From NCBI GenBank assembly GCA_020622165.1, contig JACNMN010000001.1, positions 124,001 to 188,000 of the forward strand: 64,000 nucleotides of DNA. Reading direction: 5' to 3'. The notes below the pieces were generated by a model, which saw only the letters and a list, made by a program, of their open reading frames with translations, searched no databases and was not told where the DNA came from. Positions 1-8,487 of the stretch are shown in pieces. How positions within the stretch are numbered: the first letter of the stretch is position 1; each line of letters begins with the position of its first letter. Source of the stretch: Boseongicola sp. H5. Lineage in GTDB: Bacteria; Pseudomonadota; Alphaproteobacteria; Rhodobacterales; Rhodobacteraceae. The translations under genes were made by a program, and so were the position numbers.

Positions 1-261
1 CTGCTGGTGCCGGCGATCGGGGCGGCCACATTGATGCTCGGCTCCTTTTCCCGTTTCGGGGTCTGGCCGCAGATCCTGCTGGCGGTGGTTCTGATCATCC
101 CGCTTCAGATGACGTGGAATGCGGCCGAAGCGCTGGCCCTCAGGGAGGGAGGGCAGATCCTGCTGATCTATCTGCAACCGCTTCTTGCACTTCTGATTGT
201 CGCCGGGCTGACCCTTCGGGGAATGCGCGGGCCCCGCGTGCGACGGCGGGCGGCGGCATGA
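1..261 (+). CDS. lptF: LPS export ABC transporter permease LptF, C-terminal part (5' end outside window)
   Basis: The frame is open from the first base of the window and ends at a TGA at 259-261, so only the last 86 or so residues are present. The fragment holds two strongly hydrophobic helices, then a basic tail rich in Arg (RGMRGPRVRRRAAA), as at the C-terminus of YjgP/YjgQ-family permeases. The stop overlaps the ATG of lptG (ATGA), the usual lptF-lptG arrangement. LptF pairs with LptG and the LptB ATPase to pull lipopolysaccharide out of the inner membrane. The identification rests mainly on position before lptG and lptD, since the domain itself is truncated. Confidence 0.8.
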   Translation: MLVPAIGAATLMLGSFSRFGVWPQILLAVVLIIPLQMTWNAAEALALREGGQILLIYLQPLLALLIVAGLTLRGMRGPRVRRRAAA

Positions 262-1355
262 TCCTGCATCTGTATATCGCGCGGCGCTTCCTGAGATCGT
301 TCGCGATCGTGCTGGGGGTGTTCATCTCGATCCTGCTGCCCATCGATCTGGCCGAACAGTTGCGCCGGATCGGCAACCCCGAGGCCGGCCTGAACGCGGC
401 GTTCCAGCTGGCGCTGCTTAATCTGCCCGGCACGCTTTACGAGATGTTGCCGCTGTTCATCATGATCGCGACCCTGTTCCTGTTCCTCGGGCTTGCGCGC
501 ACCTCGGAACTGGTGGTCGTGCGGGCGGCGGGGCGTTCGGCCCTGCGCAGCACGATGTCGCCTGTGGTGGTGGCGGTCCTGCTGGGCGTCCTGGGGATCA
601 CCGTGCTCAACCCCATCGTCGCGGCGACGGAACGGCAATATTCGCAAAGCATCGCGCGCTTCCAGACCGGCGAGGAGCGTACGCTTTCGGTCAGCGCGGA
701 GGGCTTGTGGCTGCGTCAGGGCAGCGAGGCAAGGCAGACCGTCATCCGTGCGGACAGATCCAATGCCGACGGCACGGTGCTGAGCAATGCCAGCTTCTTC
801 GTGTTCGACGACCAGGGAACCATGCAGCGCCGGATCGATGCCGGGTCGGCACAGCTGGAACTGGGGGCATGGTCGCTTGAGAATGTGAAGATCTGGCCGC
901 TCGCGGGCAGCGCCAACCCCGAGGCCGAGGCCGAAACGCTGGCCGCGCATACCCTGCCCTCCACCCTGACCCGCGAACAGATCCGTGACAGTTTCGGCAG
1001 CCCCACGACCGTTCCGATCTATGAACTGCCCGGTTTCATCCGGCAGCTGAACCGCGCGGGCTTTGCCGCGCTTCAGCATCGGGTCTGGCTTCAGATGGAG
1101 TTGAGCAATCCGCTGATGCTGGCCGCGATGGTGCTGATCGCGGCAGGGTTCACGATGCGGCACACGCGGTTCGGAAAGACCGGCGTCATGGTCCTGTCGG
1201 CGATCCTGCTGGGGTTCGGGGTGTTTTTCATCCGCAGCTTCGCACAGGTTCTGGGCGAGACCGGCCAGCTTCCGATTTCTGTCGTCGCCTGGACGCCGCC
1301 TTTGGCTGCAATTCTTCTGGCGCTCGGCCTTTTGCTTCATACGGAGGATGGATGA
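258..1355 (+). CDS. lptG: LPS export ABC transporter permease LptG
   Basis: 365 residues, a normal length for LptG. The start at 258 (MILHLYIARRFLRSF) overlaps the lptF stop by four bases. An N-terminal block of transmembrane helices (about residues 12-35, 50-75 and 95-120) is followed by a polar periplasmic beta-rich domain (about 130-270) and three C-terminal helices, the YjgP/YjgQ permease layout. The protein works in the inner membrane with LptF, LptB2 and LptC to load LPS onto the periplasmic bridge. The stop overlaps the lptD start (ATGA), so lptF-lptG-lptD are probably translationally coupled. Confidence 0.93.
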   Translation: MILHLYIARRFLRSFAIVLGVFISILLPIDLAEQLRRIGNPEAGLNAAFQLALLNLPGTLYEMLPLFIMIATLFLFLGLARTSELVVVRAAGRSALRSTMSPVVVAVLLGVLGITVLNPIVAATERQYSQSIARFQTGEERTLSVSAEGLWLRQGSEARQTVIRADRSNADGTVLSNASFFVFDDQGTMQRRIDAGSAQLELGAWSLENVKIWPLAGSANPEAEAETLAAHTLPSTLTREQIRDSFGSPTTVPIYELPGFIRQLNRAGFAALQHRVWLQMELSNPLMLAAMVLIAAGFTMRHTRFGKTGVMVLSAILLGFGVFFIRSFAQVLGETGQLPISVVAWTPPLAAILLALGLLLHTEDG

Positions 1356-3496
1356 GCCCGCTGCGCGCCCTTCTCCTGGCCCTGTCCTTGTTCGCAGCCG
1401 CGCTTGGCGCCACCGGGGCCGACGCCCAGCCCACGGACCCGATGCCCGCCACCCTGATCGCGGACAGCATCGAGTTCGACGGCGCGAGCCAGGTCGTCGA
1501 GGCCACCGGCAATGTCGAGGTGTTTTATCAGGGCAGCCGGATGCGGGCCCAGTCCGTGCGGTACGACGGTGTGAACGACACGATGGTCGTGCAAGGCCCG
1601 CTCAGCGTGATCGAAGCCAACGGGCGCACCGTTTTCTTCGCCGAGTTCGCCCAGTTGTCGGCGGATATGCAAAGTGGCATTCTGCAATCCGCGCGGCTGG
1701 TGCTGGACCGGCAACTGCAGATCGCGGCAACCGAGATCAACCGGACGGAGGGGCGGTATACGCAGCTTTACCAGACCGTCGCCTCCTCCTGCGAGATCTG
1801 CGCGAACAACCCGATCCCGCTTTGGGAGATCCGCGCCCGGCGGATCGTGCATGATCAACTGGAGCGGCAGTTATACTTCGAGGGGGCGCAGTTCCGGGCG
1901 CTTGGCATCCCGCTTGCCTATATCCCCCGCCTGCGCCTGCCCGACCCGACGCTGGAGCGCGCCACCGGCTTTCTCGCCCCTTCGATCGGCGGCGACGATC
2001 TGATCGGCACCGGCATCCGCCTGCCCTATTTCATCGAACTGGGCGACCATGCCGATCTGACGCTGACGCCGTTTCTGACGCTTGGCCAGAGCCAAAGCAT
2101 CGAGGCGCGCTATCGCCAGGCATTTCGCAACGGGTTTGTCGAGGTCGATGGGGCGCTGACCTGGGATGACCTGACAGATGACGACCAGCGCGGATATGTC
2201 TTTGCCGAAGGCACATTCGACCTGCCCCGCGATTTCCAGCTCGATTTCGGGCTGCAAGGCGTCACCGACCGGAGTTATCTTCTCGCCTATGGCTATTCCG
2301 ACGAAGACCGGCTGCGAAGCCACCTCACCTTCAGCCGGGCCCGCCGGGACGAGTATATCGAAGGCGGATTTACCTATTTCACCTCGCTGCGCGACGGCGA
2401 CGACAACCGCATCCTGCCGAACCGGGCGCTGAATGCGGAGTATACCCGACGCTACACACCCGCGGGGCTTGGCGGCATCGCGTCCCTCAGCTTCAGCACC
2501 CATGCCCATTACCGCGTCGATGACACCGATACGATCGGCCGCGATGTCGGGCGCGTGACGGCAAGTGCAGACTGGCGCCGCGATTGGGTGCTGCCCGCCG
2601 GGCTGCTTCTGGCCGTCGAAACGGAGGTTTACGCCGACTATTACAACATCCGGGAAGACAGCGGCTTTCCGGATCAGGAAACCCGGATCGCCCCCTTTGC
2701 CGCCGTCGAACTGCGCTGGCCATGGGCCATGACCAGCGAGCGCGGCGTGACCCATCTGATCGAGCCGACCGTGCAACTGGCCTGGAGCGAGGACGACACG
2801 GCGATGATCCCCAATGAGGACAGCGCGGTGGTGGAATTCGACGAGGCAAATCTTTTTTCGCTCAACCGGTTCCCGGGCAACGACGCCCGCGAAACCGGAC
2901 AGCGGCTGAATATCGGCGTGACCTATACGCGGACCGACCCGCTTGGCTGGTCGCTCGGCGTTACGGTAGGCCGGGTCTTCCGCGAAGGGGATTTCGGGCC
3001 TTTCACGCCGGGCTCGGGGCTGGACGGGCGCCAATCCGACTGGCTGCTTTCTGCCAATCTGGGCCTCGGGCAGGATCTGAGTGTGATGAACCGGATGCTG
3101 TTCGACGATGCGTTCGATTTCACCTCCAACGAGCTTGCCGTCTCCTGGACCGGGGAGGCACACGGCCTCACCTCCCGCTTCACTTGGCTACGGGCCGACC
3201 CGGCCGAGGGCCGCCCGCTGGATATGGCCGAATGGTCCTTCGATGCCCGCTATGATTTCGAGAATGCTTGGGCCGCGGCCGTCGATTGGCGCTATGATTT
3301 CGTCACCGACGAACCGACGCGGGCCGGGCTGGCGTTGAGCTATGCAACGGAATGCGTTGATGTGGAGTTTTCCCTCTCGCGCCGCTTCACCTCCTCGGCT
3401 ACGTTGGAGCCGTCAACCGAATTGGGCCTGACTGTCGCGCTGAATGGCTTTGGCGCTACGCGGGATGGCCGCCGCTACGATCGCAGCTGCCGCTGA
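1352..3496 (+). CDS. lptD: LPS-assembly outer-membrane protein LptD
   Basis: 714 residues. A signal peptide (about 1-25, ending ADA-Q) is followed by an OstA/LptA-like beta-jellyroll (about 35-140) and then a long beta-barrel rich in alternating aromatic and polar residues. LptD with LptE inserts LPS into the outer leaflet. Cysteines occur as an N-terminal pair near residues 146 and 149 (SSCEIC), one near 668 (TECVD) and one two residues from the end (SCR). This fits the family pattern of disulfides linking the N-terminal domain to the C-terminal barrel. It lies directly between lptG and surA; SurA is the chaperone known to be needed for LptD folding. Confidence 0.95.
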   Translation: MSPLRALLLALSLFAAALGATGADAQPTDPMPATLIADSIEFDGASQVVEATGNVEVFYQGSRMRAQSVRYDGVNDTMVVQGPLSVIEANGRTVFFAEFAQLSADMQSGILQSARLVLDRQLQIAATEINRTEGRYTQLYQTVASSCEICANNPIPLWEIRARRIVHDQLERQLYFEGAQFRALGIPLAYIPRLRLPDPTLERATGFLAPSIGGDDLIGTGIRLPYFIELGDHADLTLTPFLTLGQSQSIEARYRQAFRNGFVEVDGALTWDDLTDDDQRGYVFAEGTFDLPRDFQLDFGLQGVTDRSYLLAYGYSDEDRLRSHLTFSRARRDEYIEGGFTYFTSLRDGDDNRILPNRALNAEYTRRYTPAGLGGIASLSFSTHAHYRVDDTDTIGRDVGRVTASADWRRDWVLPAGLLLAVETEVYADYYNIREDSGFPDQETRIAPFAAVELRWPWAMTSERGVTHLIEPTVQLAWSEDDTAMIPNEDSAVVEFDEANLFSLNRFPGNDARETGQRLNIGVTYTRTDPLGWSLGVTVGRVFREGDFGPFTPGSGLDGRQSDWLLSANLGLGQDLSVMNRMLFDDAFDFTSNELAVSWTGEAHGLTSRFTWLRADPAEGRPLDMAEWSFDARYDFENAWAAAVDWRYDFVTDEPTRAGLALSYATECVDVEFSLSRRFTSSATLEPSTELGLTVALNGFGATRDGRRYDRSCR

Positions 3497-3531
3497 CCGG
3501 AACTGCGCAACAGGATAACGGACAAGAAACG

Positions 3532-4779
3532 ATGAGCATGCGAGCAAAACAGTTTTCCCGGCCCGATTGGATCGCCCTGATCGTCGCCGGCGCCCTGTCC
3601 CTGACTGCCGCGCTGGCGGCTGTCGCCGCAAACGCGCAGCAAAGCCCCTTCACGGCCGCGATCACCGTCAACGACCGCGCGGTGACCTATTACGAGATCG
3701 AGCAACGCCGCCGGTTTCTGGAGCTTCTGAACGCCCCCGGCGATCTGGAAGAGACAGCCCGCGAGGACCTCGTCAATGAACGTCTGCAGGCTCAAGCCAG
3801 CGAAAGGCTCGGTCTGACCGCCTCGGCCGAGGAGATCGAGGAGGGGATGGCCGAATTCACCGCGCGCGCCAATCTGGAACCCGAACAGTTCATTCAGGCG
3901 ATCGCGGCCGAAGGTGTTTCCGCCGAAACATTCCGGGATTTCGTCGCGGCGGGCGTTACCTGGCGCAACGTGCTGCGCACCCGCTTCGGCCCGCGCGCGC
4001 AGGTGACAGAGGAAGAGATCGACCGCGCGCTGACGCTGAGCGGATCCTCGCAGGGCGCACGCATCCTGCTCGCCGAACTTGTCATTCCGCTGACCCCGCA
4101 GAACCAGGAAGAAGCGCGGGCGCAGATCCAGCGGCTTTCCGAGACGCTGGATGGCGATGTGGCCGGATTTTCGGCCGCCGCGCGCCGGTTTTCGGCTGCC
4201 GGCACCGCACGGGCTGGCGGGTCGCTTGGCTGGCGGCCCCTGTCCAGCCTGCCACCCGGATTGCGGTCTCTGGTGCTGACGCTTGGGCCGGGCGATGTGA
4301 CCGAGCCGGTTCCCCTTGGTCCGGCCATCGCGATCTTCCAGCTGCGAGATTTCGAAGAGACCGATTTCGTGACCCCGGTGATCACCGCCGTCGAATACGC
4401 AACGATCCCGATCGAGGGCGGACGCTCCGAAGACGCGCTTGCCGAGGCGCAGCGTCTGCGCAACGACGTGGATGTCTGCGACGACCTCTATGGTGCGCGC
4501 CCCGGCGGATTTACCCGGCAATCCCTGCCGATCGGGGACGTGCCGGCGGATGTATCGCTGGAACTGGCGAAGCTCGACGATAACGAGATGTCCTTTGGCA
4601 TCACCCGCAACAACGGCCAGATCCTGCAGGTGCTGATGCTCTGCGGCCGCTCGACCGAACTGCCGGAAGGCGGCCGCGAAGAGGTACGCCAGGCCCTGTT
4701 CCAGCAGCGTCTGGAAAGCTATGCCGACGGGTTCCTGGCCGAATTGCGGGCCGACGCGATCATCACGGAAGACGAATGA
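3532..4779 (+). CDS. surA: periplasmic chaperone/peptidyl-prolyl isomerase SurA
   Basis: 415 residues. The N-terminal hydrophobic segment (about 17-35, ending NAQQ) is a signal peptide. A SurA N-terminal helical domain covers about residues 40-165, one parvulin-type region covers about 170-285 (with GGSLGW and the FQLRDFEE strand), and a second, degenerate region extends to the C-terminus. SurA escorts unfolded outer-membrane proteins through the periplasm. It starts 36 bases after lptD and overlaps pdxA by four bases (ATGA), so it belongs to the same operon. The alphaproteobacterial form with one clear isomerase domain is normal. Confidence 0.9.
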   Translation: MSMRAKQFSRPDWIALIVAGALSLTAALAAVAANAQQSPFTAAITVNDRAVTYYEIEQRRRFLELLNAPGDLEETAREDLVNERLQAQASERLGLTASAEEIEEGMAEFTARANLEPEQFIQAIAAEGVSAETFRDFVAAGVTWRNVLRTRFGPRAQVTEEEIDRALTLSGSSQGARILLAELVIPLTPQNQEEARAQIQRLSETLDGDVAGFSAAARRFSAAGTARAGGSLGWRPLSSLPPGLRSLVLTLGPGDVTEPVPLGPAIAIFQLRDFEETDFVTPVITAVEYATIPIEGGRSEDALAEAQRLRNDVDVCDDLYGARPGGFTRQSLPIGDVPADVSLELAKLDDNEMSFGITRNNGQILQVLMLCGRSTELPEGGREEVRQALFQQRLESYADGFLAELRADAIITEDE

Positions 4780-5753
4780 GCACTGCCCCCATCGCGTTGA
4801 GCTGTGGGGAGCCCGCGGGCATAGGGCCCGAAATCGCCGCCAAGGCCTGGGCCCGGCTCGGGGCCCGGTTGCCGTTTTTCGCGATTGGCGATCCAAAGCA
4901 TCTGACCGGCCATGGCGCGCCGGTGGAGGTGATCCATGCCCCCGGCGACGCCACCCATATCTCGGGCCACGCGCTGCCGGTTCTGGCCCATGATTTCCCC
5001 GCCGCTGCCATACCCGGCAAACCCTACCCGGCCAATGCCCAAGCCGTGATCGACGCGATCGCCCGGGGTGTCGATCTGGTGATGCGGGGGGAGGCATCCG
5101 CGCTCTGCACCGCGCCGATCAACAAGAAGGCGCTGAAAGACGGGGCCGGGTTTTCCCATCCCGGCCATACCGAGTATCTGGCCCATCTGGCGGGCGTGTC
5201 CCGTGTGGTGATGATGCTGGCCTGCGACGCGCTGCGCGTGGTGCCGACCACCATCCACATCCCGCTGGCCAAGGTGCCGGGCGTCTTGGACCGCGCGCTC
5301 CTGATGGACACGATCCGCATCACCGAGGCGGCGCTGCGCCGGGATTTCGGTGTGGAGGCGCCGCGCATCGCCGTGGCCGGACTGAACCCCCATGCGGGCG
5401 AAGGCGGTACAATCGGCGCGGAGGAGACCGACCTGATCGCGCCCGTGATCGCCGCGCTGAAGGCCGAGGGCATGGCCATCACCGGCCCGCATTCCGCAGA
5501 CACGATGTTTCATGATGCAGCCCGCGCGGGCTATGACGCGGCCATCGCCATGTATCACGATCAGGCCCTGATCCCGATCAAGACGCTGGATTTCTCGGGC
5601 GGCGTGAACGTCACCCTTGGCCTGCCCTTCGTCCGCACGTCACCCGATCACGGCACGGCGTTCGACATCGCCGGCACGGGCCAGGCCGATGCCACCAGCC
5701 TGATCGCGGCCTTGCGGATGGCCGAGCAGATGGCAAGGGCGCGCGCCGCCTGA
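4776..5753 (+). CDS. pdxA: 4-hydroxythreonine-4-phosphate dehydrogenase PdxA
   Basis: 325 residues, full length. It carries out the NAD-dependent oxidation of 4-phosphohydroxy-L-threonine in the DXP-dependent vitamin B6 pathway. Recognisable blocks are GEPAGIGPEIAAKAW near the N-terminus, TAPINKKAL and HPGHTEYLA (metal histidine), GLNPHAGEGG, MYHDQALIPIK (second metal histidine) and SPDHGTAFDIAG (third). The start overlaps the surA stop. In many proteobacteria rsmA follows pdxA directly; here an oppositely oriented cassette begins 41 bases after the stop. Confidence 0.96.
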   Translation: MSTAPIALSCGEPAGIGPEIAAKAWARLGARLPFFAIGDPKHLTGHGAPVEVIHAPGDATHISGHALPVLAHDFPAAAIPGKPYPANAQAVIDAIARGVDLVMRGEASALCTAPINKKALKDGAGFSHPGHTEYLAHLAGVSRVVMMLACDALRVVPTTIHIPLAKVPGVLDRALLMDTIRITEAALRRDFGVEAPRIAVAGLNPHAGEGGTIGAEETDLIAPVIAALKAEGMAITGPHSADTMFHDAARAGYDAAIAMYHDQALIPIKTLDFSGGVNVTLGLPFVRTSPDHGTAFDIAGTGQADATSLIAALRMAEQMARARAA

Positions 5754-5794
5754 ACCTGCCATCGACGAGGCTTGGCGGGCTGCATGCAGCGGGG

Positions 5795-7009
5795 TCAGGC
5801 GTCCGTCCCCAAGGCCCATAGGCCGTCGAACCGGTCATGCAGAGCAGTCGCCACCTCTTGCGAGGTGATCGCCACCGACATGTCGCGATAGCGAAAGTAG
5901 GACCCGGCGGTCCAGTTATGGGAGCCGACAACCGCCAGCCTGCGATCAATCGCGACCGTCTTGGAATGCATCAGAACCTCCTCCGGGTCGATCCGCACCG
6001 GCACGCCGCGCGACTTCAGGAATCCCGCCGCCTCCGCATTGATCACGCGGGACCGGTAGGGATCATCCTCCCGGTCCCGATCCAGCAGCACCCGGACGGC
6101 AACGCCGGTGTCATGTGCCGACGCCAGCCGCTCCAGAAGCGCGCGGGTCGGGTGGGTCGGGCCGGGGAAAGCCATGAAGAACATGGCCACGTCGATCCGG
6201 TTTCGAGCCTCTTCAAGCAGGGTTTGCAGCCGCAGATAATAGGCGCCGTCTTCCAGCACCTCGATCTGGTCGCAGGCCTGCATCTGCGGAAGTGGCGTTG
6301 TGTCGCCCACCGGAAGATCATCGCGCGGACGCCCCGCCACGGTCGCCGGATGCGGATCCGCCGCCACGAACCCGGCCACCGCCTCCAGCATGCGGGCCAG
6401 ACGGCGAGCGGGATCCGGTTCGGGAGAGAGGGCCAGCAGACGGGGAAGATCCGCATCCAGATCGCCCGAAACCCGCCCTCTCGACACTAGCGGGCCATCG
6501 AAGGACAGCATGAGGTTCAGCCGCTCCGCGCCGGCCGGCCCGATCCCGCTGACCCGCTCGGCAAGTTCGCTGGCGGAGGAGAAGGGCCCGCGCGCGCGGC
6601 GGTCGTTCAGAATGCGGGCGGCGGTTGCGGGCCCGATCACCGGCAGCGCGGCAAGCGTGTCGGCATCCGCGTGATTGACCTCCACGCGGGCGCGCGCAGT
6701 CAGCGTACGCTCCAACATCCCCGCAGCGGGGCCAAGATCGCAGCCCGGCAGATCCGTTCCATGCCCATGGCCGCGGCGCAGAAACCCGGCTACGGCCTCG
6801 GCCAGTAGCAGCCGCGCGGCCGCGGTGCAGTCGGCCCCGGACCATGGCTGTCCGGTGACCGGCAGGCCGCCCACATGCGCCAGAATGCCCGCCACAACCG
6901 GGCGCAGCAGATCGTCGCGCGCCGCCGCATCCTCAGGCGCCCCGGCGATCTGGCGCAGCCCGCCCAGCACATCCTTCGTCGTCACATCGTGCCAATCAAT
7001 CCGGAACAT
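5795..7009 (-). CDS. helix-hairpin-helix / phospholipase-D-like (single HKD) protein
   Basis: 404 residues from the ATG at 7009. The open frame extends 29 codons upstream, but that stretch lies inside the preceding gene. Residues about 109-165 form a ComEA-like tandem helix-hairpin-helix (VNHADADTLAALPVIGPATA, then SGIGPAGAERLN), a DNA-binding fold. Residues about 250-400 are a PLD-like domain with one HxKxxxxD motif (H348, K350, D355) followed by VVGSHNWT. PLD-family nucleases and lipases need two HKD motifs per active site, so this protein must dimerise or pair with the HKD protein encoded just upstream, which it overlaps by 14 bases. No signal peptide is visible, so it is probably cytosolic. 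A nuclease or DNA-end-processing role is inferred, not shown. Confidence 0.8.
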   Translation of the reverse strand: MFRIDWHDVTTKDVLGGLRQIAGAPEDAAARDDLLRPVVAGILAHVGGLPVTGQPWSGADCTAAARLLLAEAVAGFLRRGHGHGTDLPGCDLGPAAGMLERTLTARARVEVNHADADTLAALPVIGPATAARILNDRRARGPFSSASELAERVSGIGPAGAERLNLMLSFDGPLVSRGRVSGDLDADLPRLLALSPEPDPARRLARMLEAVAGFVAADPHPATVAGRPRDDLPVGDTTPLPQMQACDQIEVLEDGAYYLRLQTLLEEARNRIDVAMFFMAFPGPTHPTRALLERLASAHDTGVAVRVLLDRDREDDPYRSRVINAEAAGFLKSRGVPVRIDPEEVLMHSKTVAIDRRLAVVGSHNWTAGSYFRYRDMSVAITSQEVATALHDRFDGLWALGTDA

Positions 7010-7526
7010 CGAAACCCTCCGCGCCCGCTGTGGCCCATTGCGTGGCGAAGCGAGACAGCTGATAGGCCGCGAATGCCGCCGAAGTGATCGCGACACTGTC
7101 CTGCCGCTGGCCCGTCAACGCGCCGGGGGACCAGTTATGGGATCCCAGAAGCGTGACCCCGTCGGCCACCAACACCTTGGAATGGTTGGAGATCTGCTCG
7201 GTCGTCGCCACCATCCGGCACGGCAGGCCCAAAGAACGGGCCCGCGCCCGCGCCAGACGCGCCATATCCAGAATATCGCCATTCACGCGGGAGCCGCCCA
7301 CGATCAGCCGTGCGTCCACCCCGCGCCATGCCGCCCCCGCCATCTCCTGCACCATGCCGTCCACGCGCAGATCGGTGTCGCCCGCCGGGTCCAGATCGAC
7401 GATGAACAGGGTCGCAAGGCAGTATCCCCGCGACCGCCCGATCATGCCGCGCGCAACATCGCCATATGTGTCGTCGGGCACCAGAGCGGCCCCGGCGCCG
7501 GTGACGCCGAATACGGGATCAGCCAT
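6996..7526 (-). CDS. small phospholipase-D-like (single HKD) protein
   Basis: 176 residues from the ATG at 7526 (MADPVFGVTG). The protein is a single PLD-like domain: strand LATLFIVDLD (about 38-46), VDARLIVGG (70-78), then an HxKxxxxD motif (H115, K117, D122) and LLGSHNWSPG. The final motif block closely resembles that of the HhH-PLD protein encoded next, which suggests duplication and a heterodimer sharing one composite active site. Its start overlaps the end of the preceding small gene by 8 bases and its end overlaps the next gene by 14 bases, indicating tight translational coupling. The substrate is unknown. Confidence 0.8.
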   Translation of the reverse strand: MADPVFGVTGAGAALVPDDTYGDVARGMIGRSRGYCLATLFIVDLDPAGDTDLRVDGMVQEMAGAAWRGVDARLIVGGSRVNGDILDMARLARARARSLGLPCRMVATTEQISNHSKVLVADGVTLLGSHNWSPGALTGQRQDSVAITSAAFAAYQLSRFATQWATAGAEGFDVPD

Positions 7527-7851
7527 CCGATGCACCCTCCTGCGGCAGCGCGCGGGCCCGCGTCGACGCGATGAGATCGGGCGTTTCGGCCAACCAGACA
7601 AGCGCGTCGGCGCGCCGCGCCTCCTCCTCCGCGCGGGCGCTGGCGACCTCAAGACGATAGGCGGCCTGCACCAGCGCGGTCTGCGCGCCCAGCCACTGAC
7701 TGCAATGCAGGGCCTCTTCGGCGCCTTCGATGAATTCCAGCCTGAGTTCGGCCAGCATCCGCATCAGCCCGGCGCGGGTATGGGTCTTGCGCGCGACCGC
7801 ATGGGTGGCCAGGGCCTCCATCTGATGCTCGTTCAGTTCTGCAAATGCCAT
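7519..7851 (-). CDS. conserved-looking small helical protein, PLD cassette
   Basis: 110 residues from the ATG at 7851, which has a GGGAG Shine-Dalgarno 8 bases upstream; a GTG three codons earlier is a weaker alternative. The product is almost entirely predicted alpha-helix, rich in Ala, Glu and Arg, with no membrane segment, signal peptide or metal motif. I do not recognise a family. Its place as second gene of a tightly packed four-gene unit, overlapping the small PLD gene by 8 bases, makes a structural or regulatory partner of the PLD proteins likely. Confidence 0.7.
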   Translation of the reverse strand: MAFAELNEHQMEALATHAVARKTHTRAGLMRMLAELRLEFIEGAEEALHCSQWLGAQTALVQAAYRLEVASARAEEEARRADALVWLAETPDLIASTRARALPQEGASDG

Positions 7852-7874
7852 CTGGAACACTCCCTGTTCGCCGC

Positions 7875-8321
7875 CTAGCCCGATCCGCCCTCAAGCTCCT
7901 TCATCCGCAGATAAAGCAGGTAGTCCCCATAACCCGCCTTGCTGCCCTTGGACTTGGCGTCTTTCAGCATCTTCTCGTAGTCCTTGTCGCGCTGCTTGCG
8001 CGCCTCCTTCTCCCATTCCTGTTTCTCCTTCTGCCTCTCCTCCCAGGCGCGCATCGCCAGATAGACAGACCGGTCGATGATGAGATCGCCCAGATCCGCG
8101 GCCGCGTCGGGCGCGCCCTGGGTGAAAAGATCAGGCGACAGCCGATAGCTCATCCTGTCGGGTTGAAGGATTGGGTCGGCCGCCGCATCGCGCTGCAGGT
8201 CGATCGGGCCAATCAGGGAGTCGTAGCTGGCCAATGCATCGCCGATCCACGCCACGAAGGCGGAAAAGCGCTGATCTGGGGTGCTTGCGGACCACGCGTT
8301 TACGAAATCACTTCGGGTCAA
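7875..8321 (-). CDS. charged coiled-coil protein of unknown function, PLD cassette
   Basis: 148 residues from a TTG at 8321, preceded by GAGGTAGGTGG, a good ribosome binding site; no ATG lies near the expected start. The N-terminal half (about 1-85) is mixed and acidic. Residues about 90-125 form a Lys/Glu-rich helix (EERQKEKQEWEKEARKQRDK) that should be a coiled coil. The C-terminus is Gly/Ser-terminated and soluble. No family is recognised. It is the first gene of the cassette, 54 bases downstream of a consensus-like TATAAT. The frame and strand agree with the next gene 23 bases on. Confidence 0.7.
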   Translation of the reverse strand: MTRSDFVNAWSASTPDQRFSAFVAWIGDALASYDSLIGPIDLQRDAAADPILQPDRMSYRLSPDLFTQGAPDAAADLGDLIIDRSVYLAMRAWEERQKEKQEWEKEARKQRDKDYEKMLKDAKSKGSKAGYGDYLLYLRMKELEGGSG

Positions 8322-8362
8322 CGAACCACCTACCTCAAGAAATCACACTGAAAATCAAAGAG

Positions 8363-8390
8363 TTGTCGTAAAATATGGCATGATTATACC
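8363..8390 (+). promoter_or_regulatory. possible promoter for rsmA
   Basis: TTGTCG at 8363-8368, a 16-base spacer and TATACC at 8385-8390 form a plausible sigma-70-type promoter reading toward rsmA. rsmA cannot share a transcript from pdxA without crossing the opposite-strand cassette. This is a sequence match only. Confidence 0.35.
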
Positions 8391-8412
8391 ACAATCGGCC
8401 TGCAAAAAACAT
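8383..8412 (-). promoter_or_regulatory. possible promoter for the PLD cassette
   Basis: On the minus strand a perfect TATAAT (8383-8388) lies 16-18 bases from a T-rich block (8405-8412, TGTTTT-like) and about 60 bases before the TTG start at 8321. The element sits in a short AT-rich island and overlaps the -10 of the opposite promoter. Confidence 0.45.
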
Positions 8413-8487
8413 GCCGCTGCCGCTCGACAAGGCCCGCCCTGCCCTGCGATGAGGGGGGATGAGCCGAAATGACCGGATTTTCGCGAA

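Noticed and set aside
168-1340. Long minus-strand open frame (390 codons) opposite lptG
   Set aside because: Lies antisense to a well-supported permease gene, composed of Arg/Gln-rich low-information protein typical of high-GC shadows.
1871-3163. 430-codon minus-strand open frame opposite lptD
   Set aside because: Antisense to lptD; no family motif and no credible start.
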